Positions 53,351 to 64,000 of a stretch of DNA of 64,000 bases are shown here, piece after piece. The notes under the pieces were generated by a model. That model saw only the letters and a program-made list of their open reading frames with translations. It made no database searches and was not told the origin of the DNA. Source of the DNA: Raffaelea ambrosiae. Its lineage: Eukaryota; Ascomycota; Sordariomycetes; Ophiostomatales; Ophiostomataceae. The translations under genes and the position numbers were made by a program. How positions within the stretch are numbered: the stretch's first letter is position 1; each line of letters starts with the position of its first letter. The stretch spans positions 365,351 through 429,350 of the forward strand of contig PCDI01000005.1 in NCBI GenBank assembly GCA_002778195.1, written 5' to 3'.

Positions 53351-55236
53351 ATGTCGTCGACTCTTGCACCCGACGTGGTTTCTGAGCGCAACCCCATCAG
53401 CAAAAAGCATGTGCTCGACACGCTCTCTTCGCTGGGCCTCAAAGCGAGCGAGGCTGATGTGACCGACTATACATCTCTGCTTACGGGTATCTGGGAGGTC
53501 TGGGATCAGGTGGACCAGATGGACGACTATGTGCCGGCGGTGGACGAGGAGCGGTTCCCACGGACAAAGGTGCACCGGCCGGAGGGTGAGGACAATGCCG
53601 ACAATGCATGGGCGTGGAAGTGCGAGATCAAAGACACGACAGACAAGAGCAAGGGTGGCCTCCTCGAGGGGAAGCTGCTCAACTTGAAGGTGCGCGCGCA
53701 TAATGTATACCCAGTTACTGAGATTGAACCGAGAGAGCCGCAGGTGGGACATACACGCTTGTTGCTAACACTTCTTCTTTTTTCCCCAGGATAACATCGC
53801 TGTCAAGGGCATCCCTTGCCTGTTGGGCACCAACTTTGTCCAGGACTATGTACCCAACACCGACGCCACCGTTGTCACCCGCATTCTCGAGGCCGGCGGT
53901 ACCATCCACGGCAAGGCCGTCTGCGAAAACATGTCCACCTGGGGCGTCTCGACATCTGCTGCCACCGGCCAGATCGACAACGTCTGGGCACCTGGTTTCT
54001 CGGCCGGCGGCTCATCTTCTGGCACGGCCGTGCTGGTGGGCAAGGGCGTGTCCTGGGGTGGTGTCGGCGGCGACCAGGGCGGCAGCATCCGTATCCCGTC
54101 ATGCGTCAACGGCATTGTCGGCCTCAAGCCGACGACGGGCCTGGTGCCGTACACGGGGATTGCCTCGCTCGAGCCCATCATCGACCACACGGGGCCGATG
54201 ACACGCACGGTGCTCGACAACGCGCGGCTGCTACAGGCTCTCGCGGGTGCGGACGGGATCGACGACCGGCAGCAGGCGGGGTGTCCGTTCCCGGAGCAGG
54301 TGCCGGCGTACGAGGAGGTGGCCAAAGAAGGGGTGAAGGGGCTCAGAGTGGGCATCCTGACCGAGGGACTGGACCAGCCGCTGTCGGACGCGCGTGTCAG
54401 CGCATTGGTCGTCAAGGCGGCCAAGGCGCTGGAGACGCTGGGATGCACGGTGGAGGAGGTCAGTGTGCCGATGCATAAGATGGGGCCATCTTTGTGGGCA
54501 GTACGTGCTCTCCCTCTCTTTCTTTTTCTTTTTTTTTTTTTTTTTCCTTTCCCTGTCTGTCACTTGCCTACTGACTTGACAGGTCCCTGGCCGGATGTCG
54601 GTCTACTCGTCGCTGATCGCCCACAACTGCGGCCGCCGGGTGTACTGCATGAACGACCTAACGGACAAGATCCACCCCATCACCCAGGACAAGTTTGACA
54701 ACCTGTTTGCCGGCTCGGCCAATATTATGCTCAATGGCAAATGGGGGTGGGACAACTTGCACCCGTCGCTGGTGGGCAAGGCGACCAACCTCATCCGCAA
54801 GTTGAGAGACGAGTACTACAAGGCGCTCGACAAATATGACGTGCTGGTGCTGCCGACCATGCCGATGCTGGCATGCAAGCTGCCCTCGCTGGACTCGAGC
54901 CTCCGGGGATTTATGGAGAACTCGGCGGGCGTGTCTCTGAATACGTCTGCGTTCAATCTGGTAAGTATTCTACGGTGCCGTTACTTGCAGAATGCGCGCG
55001 TGGAAAAGAAGACTTGCAAACGGTTTTGCTTTGCTGCATAAATGCCAATGCTGACTCTCGTCTAGACCGGTATGCCGGCGTTGAATCTTCCTGTGGGGTT
55101 CCTCCCGTCTCTTATTGCGCCATACCCGAAGCTGCCGGTGGGCATGGAGATCGTGTCCAAGTTCTACAACGAGGCGGCGATCTACCGGGTGGCCTATGCT
55201 TGGGAGCAAGCCTTTGACTGGAAGACGTTTGAGTAA
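53351..55236 (+). CDS. amidase-signature family hydrolase, 532 aa
   Basis: Four exons: 53351-53689, 53790-54500, 54583-54960 and 55066-55236, all phase 0, with GTGCGC, GTACGT and GTAAGT donors. Catalytic triad of the amidase-signature family: Lys113 in NLKDNIAVKG, split exactly by intron 1; the cis-Ser in AGGSSSGTA (about 188-190); and nucleophile Ser212 in DQGGSIRIP. SVNGIVGLKPT-type text (CVNGIVGLKPTTGLVPYTG) and the C-terminal TGMPALNLPVGF are also typical. Such enzymes hydrolyse amides to acid and ammonia. Relatives include acetamidase, fatty-acid amide hydrolase and GatA; the substrate is not evident. No signal peptide or membrane helix, so probably cytosolic. Intron 2 contains a T run of about 18. 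It is divergent from the ZIP gene across a long spacer; no cluster relation is shown. Confidence 0.94.
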
Positions 55237-57155
55237 CCACTCCATAGGGGTTGTATCTTACATACATACGAGTAGTAGTTCACTAGTACGAGTGTGCCCG
55301 TGCGAGTCTACAGTATGAAGATAGACAGTGTACGTAGCAATGGGAAATACATAGTAGCTACAGGAAACGTGGACATTATGTTTGTAAGACTTTTGTCAAC
55401 CATAAAAAGCCACGCGTAGAAAGCCTGCTCTTTCCCAATCTGAAACCATCCCCCTCCCCCCGTGAGCAGGGCAGCCTGGGCAGGAGCGAGACAGCCTGCA
55501 TGTCCCCGTAGTTATTGTGGAGAAGCACGTTTACCGCGGCCAATCAGAGGAAAGATCCCCCTGAATTCCTTCCCTTTGCAGCGAAAGAAGCACTGAGAAG
55601 GGAAGACGGTATTTGTGCGGGCAGCAGCAAAAAGAAAGGGCAGCAAAATAAGAAAAGGAAGTACGAGTACGAGTAGGGGGACCAAAAAGGGCCAAATAGG
55701 GAGTCACCCCAAAATCACCAAAAAGAACACGAGACAAACAACTGGACAAATCACCAAACGTCCACCCCAGTACCGCCCCCTGCCGCCTAACTGTTGGCAG
55801 CACCCCTCCTCGCAACTTTGGTTTTTTTTTGGGGGGGGGAGGGGGAAGGTTTTTTGTTTCTGCTTGTTTCTGCTTGTTTCAGACATCCTGCACATGCGCA
55901 TGTCTAGCCGCTGGAGCTGCTTGGTCCCCTTCGATTCTGACCCAGAGTCTGCATCGCATCTTGCTTGTGCAGAACGTCGCAACTCGCCGTCTGACCAGGC
56001 CTCATCCAGTCGCCGTCCATCACATACGTCCATCCACAGGGCCACACATCCCAAGTGTCCCTCCCACGGCGGCGGGTGAGCGGGCCAACGCTGGCGGGCC
56101 TGCATTTCTTGGGGCTGTTCGCATCGCAATGCTTCGCATGGCCTTCGCATGCAACGGCGGGCCATGTTGCAGGGCACGGATTTGCGTAGGCGCAGCTGTG
56201 TTTGGAAAAGCAACTAATATGAAAACAGGGGTGGCGGGCAAGGACAGCAAGGACAGCGGGCGGCGAGGCACAGCGTCGAGGAGAAGGACTGTGATAGCCC
56301 AATCCAGGCTAGTCCGAGTAGAATTAGGGACAGGGAGAGAAATTGGCAAGAAAAGGAGGTTGGACCAGGGTGAAACGGATCAGCGATCGCGCCAGCCCCA
56401 AAAGAAAAAATGGGCCGCCAGGAGGGGAAAATACTATGTAGCTAGGAATCCCAAAGAAGAGTTGCACCGTACATACCACTATGTACTTGTAGTAGTTGAT
56501 GGTCGTAACTACATAGTACTCCTTTGTAGAGAATGCCAACACCAACACCAACACCACCACCAACACCACCACCAAACACCACCAAACACCACCAAGCACC
56601 GCTAAGCACCGCCAAACACCGCCCAACACCGCCAGAAACCCGTGATTACAACCCACCGTACCACCCGACCAGCCCAGCCAGGAACCAGCCTCCTCCTAAA
56701 ATACCACCTCCCTACGGGTCGTATTGCATCCTGCTCGTACATAGTACGCTCCCCTTCTCCGTCGCCTCTCCTATTCTTTTGCGGCTGTCGCACTCCCGTC
56801 GCACCACCACCCGAGTTGAGAGCCCGACTAGCGTCAATTGGCGCTGCCCTCCCTTCCTGTTCTCCCTGTTCTCGCCCAGAATGGCTTGGGAGCCAGAAAA
56901 CCTAAGATAACCTCACTTTCCCATCTCCGACCTGCAGGCTCACTTTTTTTTGTTCCCTTGGACTCCAGTACTTTTCGTCCGCGCAGAGCCCCGACAGACT
57001 ACCGATCCGTTCTATTGGCGCCAACCGTCGGTCGCTCTGCTTTCTTTCTCTTTTTTTCTTTTTTTGCATCTGCTCTGCGCGCCCTCCTCGCAACGCGGCC
57101 GTGTCTACGACATCGTCGTCTTCATGCCGCCCCCATTATCGATTGATCCACAGCC
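55237..57155. other. intergenic region, Tea4/Bud14 promoter
   Basis: 1.9 kb. It contains a CACCACCAAA-type minisatellite (56533-56635), several TACATAGTA/TACTATGTA motifs (56431, 56479, 56510, 56738), TACGAGTA repeats (55665-55676) and pyrimidine-rich DNA before the start codon. No gene supported. Confidence 0.55.
56533..56635. repeat. CACCACCAAA-type minisatellite
   Basis: About 100 bases of CAACAC, CACCACCAAA and CACCGCCAAA units with gradual drift (ACC to GCC, AAA to AAG), on the plus strand. Confidence 0.85.
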
Positions 57156-58065
57156 ATGACGAGACCCGAGATTATTCGCGCCGGTATGTACCTCTCGCCC
57201 GGATTGGGGGGCGTAATATTATCCACGCTCCTGTCCCATTCTGCTCCCAGCCTTTCTTGGCCCTCATGGCTCTCCTGTTTTGTCTCTCATGTTTTGTCTC
57301 TCCTGCTGGCGGCTCGTTCTTTGGTAGCTTTAGTGGCTCTGCTGGTTTTCTTTTTTGGTCGTTTTTTGGTCGTTTTTTTTGGTCGTTTTTTTTTCTTCTT
57401 CCTCTTCTTCTTTTTGGCACCCTCCCCCCTTTTGAGCAGTCGTTGTCTGCTGGCATTTACCCACTCCCTCTTTAGCCTTGTGTGTGTTCGTCCCTCGTCC
57501 TATTCCGCGACTGGCATGCGACCCCAGAGCCAGATAGCGAAAGGAATCCCGGAAATCTAGGAACGAGGAACGCACAGGAACGGCTGGGCTCACCCACACT
57601 GTTATGATCACTCTCGTGCCCACCGCGCTGTCATTTCTGTCCGTGTGTCAACATCCCCGCTAATCTCTTGCCTCATTCCGCCTTCCGCCGTCTCTGCGCA
57701 CCACCACAGACTCTATTGATCTCCAGGATCGTGATGCGCCGTCTGCCCAAGACCACCAACATCTGAAAACATCCAGCTCCTCGAATCCCTCCGCCTCCTC
57801 TCCCTTGTCCACCGCCGACAACGCCTCCTCGAACCCGTCCTCGAATCACCTCGCTCCCCATCAGGCCAAAACCCTGCGCGGAGTGGCCGCCGACACCGCC
57901 GAGGAGCGGCGTGTGTCCTGGAACGGGACCGACCTGACCGACCTGCATCTCTACGCAACCGACCTGGCCGACGGCATGGTGGACTCGCTCAACCATTCGC
58001 AGTCTGGGTCCGAGGCCGCCCAGGACCTCGGCGCGGCCACGGCAAATGGCGCGAATGCCCGCCAA

Positions 58066-58118
<53 letters not shown>

Positions 58119-58148
58119 GCAGCAGCAACAACAACAACAACAACAACA

Positions 58149-58179
<31 letters not shown>

Positions 58180-59803
58180 GACACGCTGGCAGTTGCACAA
58201 AATGGCGGCCTCTCTGGTGCCGACGTCGCCGAAGAAGACGTCGATGATGTCGACGATGGACTGGACGACGACATGATGGACAAGATCTCCAGTTCGCCCT
58301 CAATAGAAGATGGTGGGTTCTTCCTGCGCGAAATTTCGCCTTTTGCCCTGCTGTTGTCGACAGCTCGATCCCGGAGCTCCGGCGCGGCTACTTGCGCTAC
58401 TTCCTGCTCCTCCTCGTCCAGCACAGCAACCTCCCGTCCTTCAGGCGCAAGTACGCCTGTTGGCCACGGCATCGCCCGTGGGCTGGCCGACGCGCAAAGT
58501 TTGGCCGACAGTCTTGAGAACGAAGCCGGTCTTCTGGTCGCGCCAAATCTGCACAACTCCGAACCTCCTCAAGTGGCTGGGGCCACGCAGACAGACAAGG
58601 TTTCTGCTGCGGCTGCTGCATTCACTGACCCTAGCATTATTCATTCTTGTCGTCTTCATCGCGAAGGTGAGTATCACGAGAACGACTTTGACGTTTCCAA
58701 ACATTTCGACGAGGCCTCAAATGCGGACCGCGACAATGCGACCGTATGCGACGTACGCGACGATGCGCTGATACGTACCACCAACAACGGCGCTGGCGAT
58801 TCGTCCGGGGAAGAAACCAACGAAGACGCAGCAGGGTTGGACCCCGCGGATTTGGACGTCCTCCTGCACTCGACAGACCAGGAGCTGGCGGAATTGGATG
58901 CGATCCTGAACTCGACGGAGCTGGAGTCGGCGGACGTCGAGGAGGAGGGTGACGATGACGATGTTCAGGGATTCGAGCTTGTCGAGAATGCAGACAGCAT
59001 TGACGATGCCGCCGACGCCAGTGCCGACGCCGACTCTGATGCCGAAGGATCTATGACGATTCCATATGTCCGAAGCGATGACGACGACGAAGATGAAGAT
59101 GCTTTTTCTGTTTCTGGCATTGACCCGCGATGTGTGGATTCTGGTTGGGGCGATGAGTGCTTACGCGACACAGAGGATATCGATTTCGAGTTTGTGTATG
59201 CGCTACACACATTCGTGGCCACCGTTGAAGGCCAAGCGAATGCGACAAAGGGCGACACCATGGTCCTACTCGACGACAGCAACAGCTACTGGTGGCTCGT
59301 ACGGGTTGTGAAGGACAGCAGCATTGGTGAGTTTGCCCCTTTTTTCGTGACTGCCCCGTGGCACTCTTTGGCACGATTTGGCGCTTCTTGTCACTCACTC
59401 GTCCCTCCTTTCTCTGACGACGTAATTTCCTTTTTTTTTTGCTCACTACGAAAACAGGTTACCTCCCTGCCGAACACATCGAGACACCGACAGAGCGACT
59501 CGCTCGGCTAAACAAGCACAGGAACATTGATGTATGTGACAACCCAAGGGCCTTTGGAACTGATACATGACCCGCACCGGTTCACAAATAAGGCTAACTG
59601 TTCGGCCCTATTTAGCTGTCTGCTACTATGCTTGGTGACCAAGCAGAACGAACAAAGAACCCTCTCAAGTCAGCGATGCGGAGACGGAAGACAAAGACGG
59701 TCGCCTTCGCTGCGCCGACATACGTTGATTATTCCGATAATGATTATTCAAGCGAGGAGGACGAGGATCTGGAGGCTGAATACTTTGCACAACAACAAGC
59801 AGC

Positions 59804-59849
<46 letters not shown>

Positions 59850-61807
59850 GACCCGAAACAAGACGGCCAGGAAGAGGGCCAGCAGCAACGAGAACAGCAG
59901 CAAGACCCATCGGCGAGAGCAATAAACGACGTGTCCGAGGACGACGAAGACGAAACGGCCAAGGTGGAGCCGCTGAAGCCGCGGTCGCAGCAGAAAGAGA
60001 AGGGCAAGGCAATGGACCTGAAGAAGGAGACGTCTTTGGACATGAATGGCGATGCGTCGAGCACGTCGTCGGGGATGACGCGGACAAGCGAAGAGATCTT
60101 TGTTGCGTCCAAGTCTGAGACGCCGGGGCCGACGAAGACAAAGGACGGCACAGTGCGCGACTCGTTCTTCAAAGACGACACGGTCGAGACCAAGAAGATC
60201 ACGCTGACGCCCAACCTGCTGAGAGACGACGGCGAGCAGCAGCGGACGTCGACTGAAGTCAAGCAGCGGCCGAGCCTGGATCGGATCGACAAGGAGCTCA
60301 GCGGCATGGCGCTCAGCAGCGACAAGAAGAAGAAGGACAAGAAGGAGCGCGATAAGAAGGGCGGCTTCCGCAGTCTGTTCTCGCGAAAGGACAAGAAACG
60401 GGACAACGACGTCGACGACATGCTGATCCGGCCCACATCCGAGGGCGGCGACGGCGTCACCGAGCGCGAAGACGACCAGGATGCCAAGACGGGCTCGCCG
60501 CCGGGCACGAGCAACGGTGTGCAGCGGCATCCGAGCAAGCTGCACAAGCAGAACCCGCAGGGGCGGCCCGGGGGCGGCGAGCTGTCGCCGACCAAGACGA
60601 CGGTCAACGGTGCGGTGGTGGTGCAAAAGGACGCGGCAACGATGCGGATCATCGAGCCAGACGGGGCGCAGGACAGCAGCCTGGAGACGTCGCCGAGCTC
60701 GGCGTCCAAGTCGACGGTGTCGAGCCAGGCGACCACCATGACCAGCGAGACGGCGGTGCGGCCGCAAAAGGTCAAGCGCGCAGCACAGCGCACGCCTCTG
60801 GACGACGAGTTCGACTCGGACGACTTGGGCGACTCGGACGACGAGATGACCCTTGCAGCCGCAGCCGCAGCCGCAGCCGCATCCGCATCTGCATCCGCCC
60901 CACCGCAACGGCAGGCACCCGTGCCCGACGAGAAGATGAGGCAGCAGAAGTTGCAGCAGCGGCAATTACAACAGCAGCAACAGCAGTCACGACAACAACA
61001 ACAGCAGCAGCAGCAGCAACAACAGCAGCAACAGCAGCAACAACAACAACAACAGCAGCAGCAGCAGCAGCAGGCACCTCTGACGAATGGCAACGGTCCG
61101 TTTGCGGCGACGGCCGCCGGGCTGGGCATCCGGCAGGAGCGGTTGTCCGAGTCGCCGGTGCAGATCTCGCCGGTGCACTCGAACAACCCGCCGGCGCTGA
61201 TGGTGGACACGTCCAGCCAAGAAGAGGAGGAGGAAGAGGACGAAGAAGAGGACCGGTCGTCGCCGATCTCGTCGCCATCTCTGGAGCTTGTGGAGGGCGG
61301 CACGGGCGGCGGCGACGGGCTGCACCACCAGCACCGCCGGGCGCAGCAGGACTCGAGCATGACGTCGATGTCGACAACACGCTCGGCGGCGACGGCCAAC
61401 AACGGATTGGGGGCGGCGGCAGCAGCAGCAGCAGCGGCGGCGGCAGCGTCAGCAGAATCAGCCGCGGCAACGTGGAACGACGCGAACCTGCGGGCCTTCT
61501 TCGACTCGGGCACGGATATCCGGGACCTGCTGGCGGTGGTCTACGACAAGTCGGACGTTGTGCCGGCAGGGCCCGACCACCCGGTGGTGGGCACGTTGTT
61601 CAAGGAGCAGAACGCCAAGCTGGCCGAGATTACGACAGTAAGTGTCTTTCCGGCGTCTTGCCAGGGTTGTCCCTGTGGGCAGTGGATGGGCTCCCCTTTG
61701 TTTTTCTCGTCCGGTTGATTGAGGTCTGATACTAACCATCCCAGCAACTCGACAACATGCTCGGCGACTGGCTGGCTCGCAAGCAACGGCTCCGAGGCAG
61801 CATCTAA
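57156..61807 (+). CDS. Tea4/Bud14-type SH3 cell-polarity protein, 1267 aa
   Basis: Five exons: 57156-57183, 57710-59326, 59458-59531, 59616-61637 and 61745-61807; phases 1, 1, 0 and 0 agree and the frame closes at TAA. Exon 1 (MTRPEIIRA) is separated by a 526-nt intron. After a Q39 run (58063-58179) and a strongly acidic stretch, the SH3 domain (about 515-575) reads DFEFVYALHTFVATVEGQ...NSYWWLVRV...IGYLPAEHIETPTERL, spliced inside at IG|YLP. LSATMLGDQAERTKNPLKSAMRRRKTKTVAFA follows, then two more Gln runs and the conserved C-terminus AKLAEITTQLDNMLGDWLARKQRLRG. Tea4 and Bud14 link type 1 phosphatase, formins and microtubule tips to the growth site; in filamentous fungi they position hyphal tips. 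A stretch 58313-58363 (GTGGGT...GACAG, 51 nt, in frame) encodes an odd hydrophobic patch and may be a facultative intron. The name is by family; ortholog calling needs a search. Confidence 0.9.
58063..58179 (+). repeat. CAG/CAA repeat, Q39 in the Tea4-like protein
   Basis: Thirty-nine consecutive glutamine codons mixing CAG and CAA. Other Gln-rich repeats in the same gene are at 59806-59849 and about 60943-61077. Confidence 0.97.
60943..61077 (+). repeat. second long Gln-codon repeat in the Tea4-like gene
   Basis: Mixed CAG/CAA codons interrupted by a few Lys, Leu, Arg and Ser codons, ending in more than 20 uninterrupted Gln. Confidence 0.9.
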
Positions 61808-62710
61808 TGCTCTTTCTAATTTTGCGACCTTTCTGGTCCTTCCGTCGGTTTGGGAATCCTGTCACGACTCTGCTCCGTCTGCTGAAAAGTCTTGCCTCTC
61901 GTCTCCCATTTCGTCATGTTCCCACTCGCATATCTAAAACTACTATTCCCCCCTTTGCTCGACCGGGTACTTTTTCGACTCTTTTCTCTTTTGTCCCTTT
62001 CTCACTTCTCTTCTAATTCCATCGCCGGTGCTATTGCTGGCTGTTCTGTGGTCCTTCACTGTTGCTTCCTTCTCAAGAACCCTTCTCTACCCACACCCTA
62101 TATCTCCCATCATCTCTCTTCCCGATCATGCATCTAACGACTGAAAGATTGATTTCTTCCATGTTTCTTTGATTCACTCTTTGCGGGTTTCCGGTGGCAC
62201 GCATTCTCCAGAGGTCTTTTATTTTTCCCCAAGTTTTTTTTGCTTCTTCAGTTGTGTTTTTGCGTGCTGTTGTGTTGTTGTGTTTTTGTTTTTATTTTTT
62301 TTATTTTTTTTGTCCTTTTTCTGTTCATTCTTGCTCGATTCCCCTGGGGACGGCGTTTTTTTTACCACTTTTCTCTCCGCGCGCTTGTGCGGTTTGCCGT
62401 TCTATCATTATTTTTTTTTTCCTTCTTTATTTTTTTCTCTTCCTTTCTTCTCTTCTGCTTTTGCGCCTGCTTCGACGGAATGGAGAGATGGAAGGCTTCT
62501 TCTTTTTCGCTCCCATGACCTTTATGTGCTTTACTCTTAGCTATTTGAGTCCGTATTTGGGCAATGGTGGAAATGGAGACAAATGTGTATCAACGCACGC
62601 AACGTGCAATCTTGCATCCTGGCATCTCGTACGTGGCTCTCCGTGTGTAGATGCATGCGGTGGTGAACTTGATGACTAAGACCGACGATGTCTCGTATGC
62701 GAACAAACGA

Positions 62711-62803
62711 GAAACTGGCCAGCCATGGCAGAAACTGGCCAGCCATGGCAGAAACTGGCCAGCCATGGCAGAAACTGGCCAGCCATGGCAGGAACTGGCC
62801 AGC
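62711..62803. repeat. 20-bp minisatellite GAAACTGGCCAGCCATGGCA
   Basis: Four identical 20-base copies (62711-62730, 62731-62750, 62751-62770, 62771-62790) and a fifth partial copy starting GGAACTGGCCAGCC. Each unit contains the palindromes TGGCCA and CCATGG. Confidence 0.98.
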
Positions 62804-63070
62804 CCGCACTGGCTGGTGTTGCTGCACTGTCTGCAGCAGCTGAGGCTGCAGTGGTCTCAGTCTACTGCAAAGCGTTGCTAAATGTAGCTACGCCGTATAC
62901 GAAAAGTACTGCTATGTATATGCATAGTACGAAATACAGTCCCTGCAAAGAGGAAGAAAAAGCCCTCCATTCCTTCGCTCTTGGCTCAGCCCTCTTTTTT
63001 TCTTCTCTCCACGTTTTTCGCGCCTCACCTTTGTGTCACGAGGGTCAGCTCGTGTTGTTGTTCTGTTGTT

Positions 63071-63127
63071 GTAGTTCTTGTGTTGTAGTTCTTGTGTTGT
63101 AGTTCTTGTGTTGTAGTTGTTGCTGTT
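63071..63127. repeat. 14-bp tandem repeat GTAGTTCTTGTGTT
   Basis: Three exact copies at 63071-63112 followed by a degenerate copy (GTAGTTGTTGCTGTT). Confidence 0.95.
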
Positions 63128-63821
63128 CTTGTTGTTGGAGCCACTCTTGTGCTTCTCTTTCTGACTGTGCCGCCTCTTTTTTTTCTTGTCTGGTTTTCGT
63201 TCCTGCTTCTCGCATCCGGTTTTGGTTTCAGCTTGTTTTCATTCTCGGTGGCTTGCATACATAACCGGGCCTTTTCTTGTCTGTTTGCTCGTTCGGGTCA
63301 TATTCCGCTGCCAACTAACGGGCCAAGGCGATGCATGTAGCACAACCTACACGTACATAGCAGCTGACAAGCCTGCAACGTCCACCCCGGGAGGGCCAAG
63401 GCAGCAGCTTCCCGGCACACGGGGAGGCGAAGTTGGCTGCCCGCCAGGTTGGTGGATTGTTGGTGGCTTGTGCTGGAGTTGTTGGATCTGTGAGGGGGGC
63501 TGTGCCCGTATTCCCCCTTCAGGAAGACAGGAAACAAAGAAGATGTCTTTTCATGGGGAGTGGTCGTCGTGTCTTTTCTTTATTTTTTTTTCTTTCTATG
63601 TTTTTCATTCTCTCTCTGCAGTGCTGACTGTTGGCCATGAATCACAAAAGGCCAACGCTTCCAGTTTCACGAGGCAGAACTACATAGTGGAAGAGACATC
63701 GGCCCAATGTTGTTGACTGCATCATATGCCATCACCGCCTCTTCTCGTAGAGTGCCTCGGACGTTGACCGCTCCCAGTCCCCCCGTCTTCCCCGGTGTCC
63801 TTCTTCCTGCAGGTCCCGGGA

Positions 63822-63998
63822 TCAGGGAATGGGAAGTCTGAGTCGTCTCAGGAGTCTGAGCAGGCTGGGCATGGCATGTTCGTGGCACACACACACATGC
63901 ATGTTCTCGGCCATTCGCATCCTGCGCTCGCCTTCCAGAAGCTTGTCAGATTCCCGGCTGACAAGCAGAGACGTCATGGGCTTGCTGTCCGGGTTCAC
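63822..63998 (-). CDS. possible 3' part of a gene running off the right edge
   Basis: An open minus-strand frame enters from the edge and stops at TGA (63822-63824). It reads VNPDSKPMTSLLVSRESDKL, then LEGERRMRMAENMHVCVCHE and a basic, Leu-rich end (LLRLLRRLRLPIP). Charge pattern and regular helix-like spacing look coding-like, but only about 58 codons are visible and another frame is also open. No family recognised. Confidence 0.25.
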   Translation of the reverse strand: MNPDSKPMTSLLVSRESDKLLEGERRMRMAENMHVCVCHEHAMPSLLRLLRRLRLPIP

Positions 63999-64000
63999 TC

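Larger units (their letters stand above)
61808..63821. other. intergenic right end with minisatellites
   Basis: 2 kb after the Tea4-like stop. The first 700 bases are T/C-rich (probable 3' untranslated region). Two tandem repeats follow (62711-62803 and 63071-63127). No convincing gene. Confidence 0.55.

Overview
The window is nuclear DNA of a filamentous ascomycete, most likely a Sordariomycete. The evidence is short GT-AG introns (about 50-310 nt, with CTRAY-type branch sites such as TACTAAC), GC-rich coding DNA with strong antisense shadows, long glutamine, serine and alanine runs, and a gene set typical of Pezizomycotina. The family-level placement (Ophiostomatales are conceivable) is only a guess. 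There are no rRNA, tRNA, CRISPR or intact transposon sequences that I can see. One run of 20 N (17656-17675) marks an assembly gap.

Layout. Left third: prpF-family isomerase (1782-3185, -), CTR9 of the Paf1 complex (3712-7672, -), a proline-rich single-pass membrane protein (8495-10547, +), the sorting nexin SNX41/ATG20 (11273-13657, +) and a very long RCO1-type double-PHD protein (14884-22046, -). Middle: the EBP1/PA2G4-like protein (24774-26719, -) diverging from a SNF5-family chromatin remodeller subunit (27477-30258, +), then a Jsn1/Puf2-type RRM plus Pumilio protein (31905-35828, -) whose frame is broken by one extra base. A gene-poor stretch of about 5.8 kb follows. Right third: a large unrecognised membrane protein (41638-44961, -), a FEN2/liz1-like MFS transporter (46282-48177, -), a ZIP metal transporter (49164-50558, -), an amidase-signature enzyme (53351-55236, +) and the Tea4/Bud14-type SH3 polarity protein (57156-61807, +). 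A possible partial reading frame runs off the right edge.

Functional themes. CTR9 (Paf1C), RCO1 (Rpd3S) and SNF5 (SWI/SNF or RSC) all act on chromatin during Pol II transcription and lie within about 27 kb. SNX41, Tea4, Jsn1/Puf and EBP1 are separate housekeeping modules (membrane sorting, polarity, mRNA control, translation or growth). The MFS-ZIP-amidase stretch is more accessory, with AT-richer spacers. Exon models were built by hand from splice consensus, phase agreement and protein continuity. Every multi-exon model closes in frame except the Puf gene.

The points most worth a second look are the Puf frameshift, the unknown large membrane protein, simple-sequence tracts inside many introns, and several tandem minisatellites between genes.
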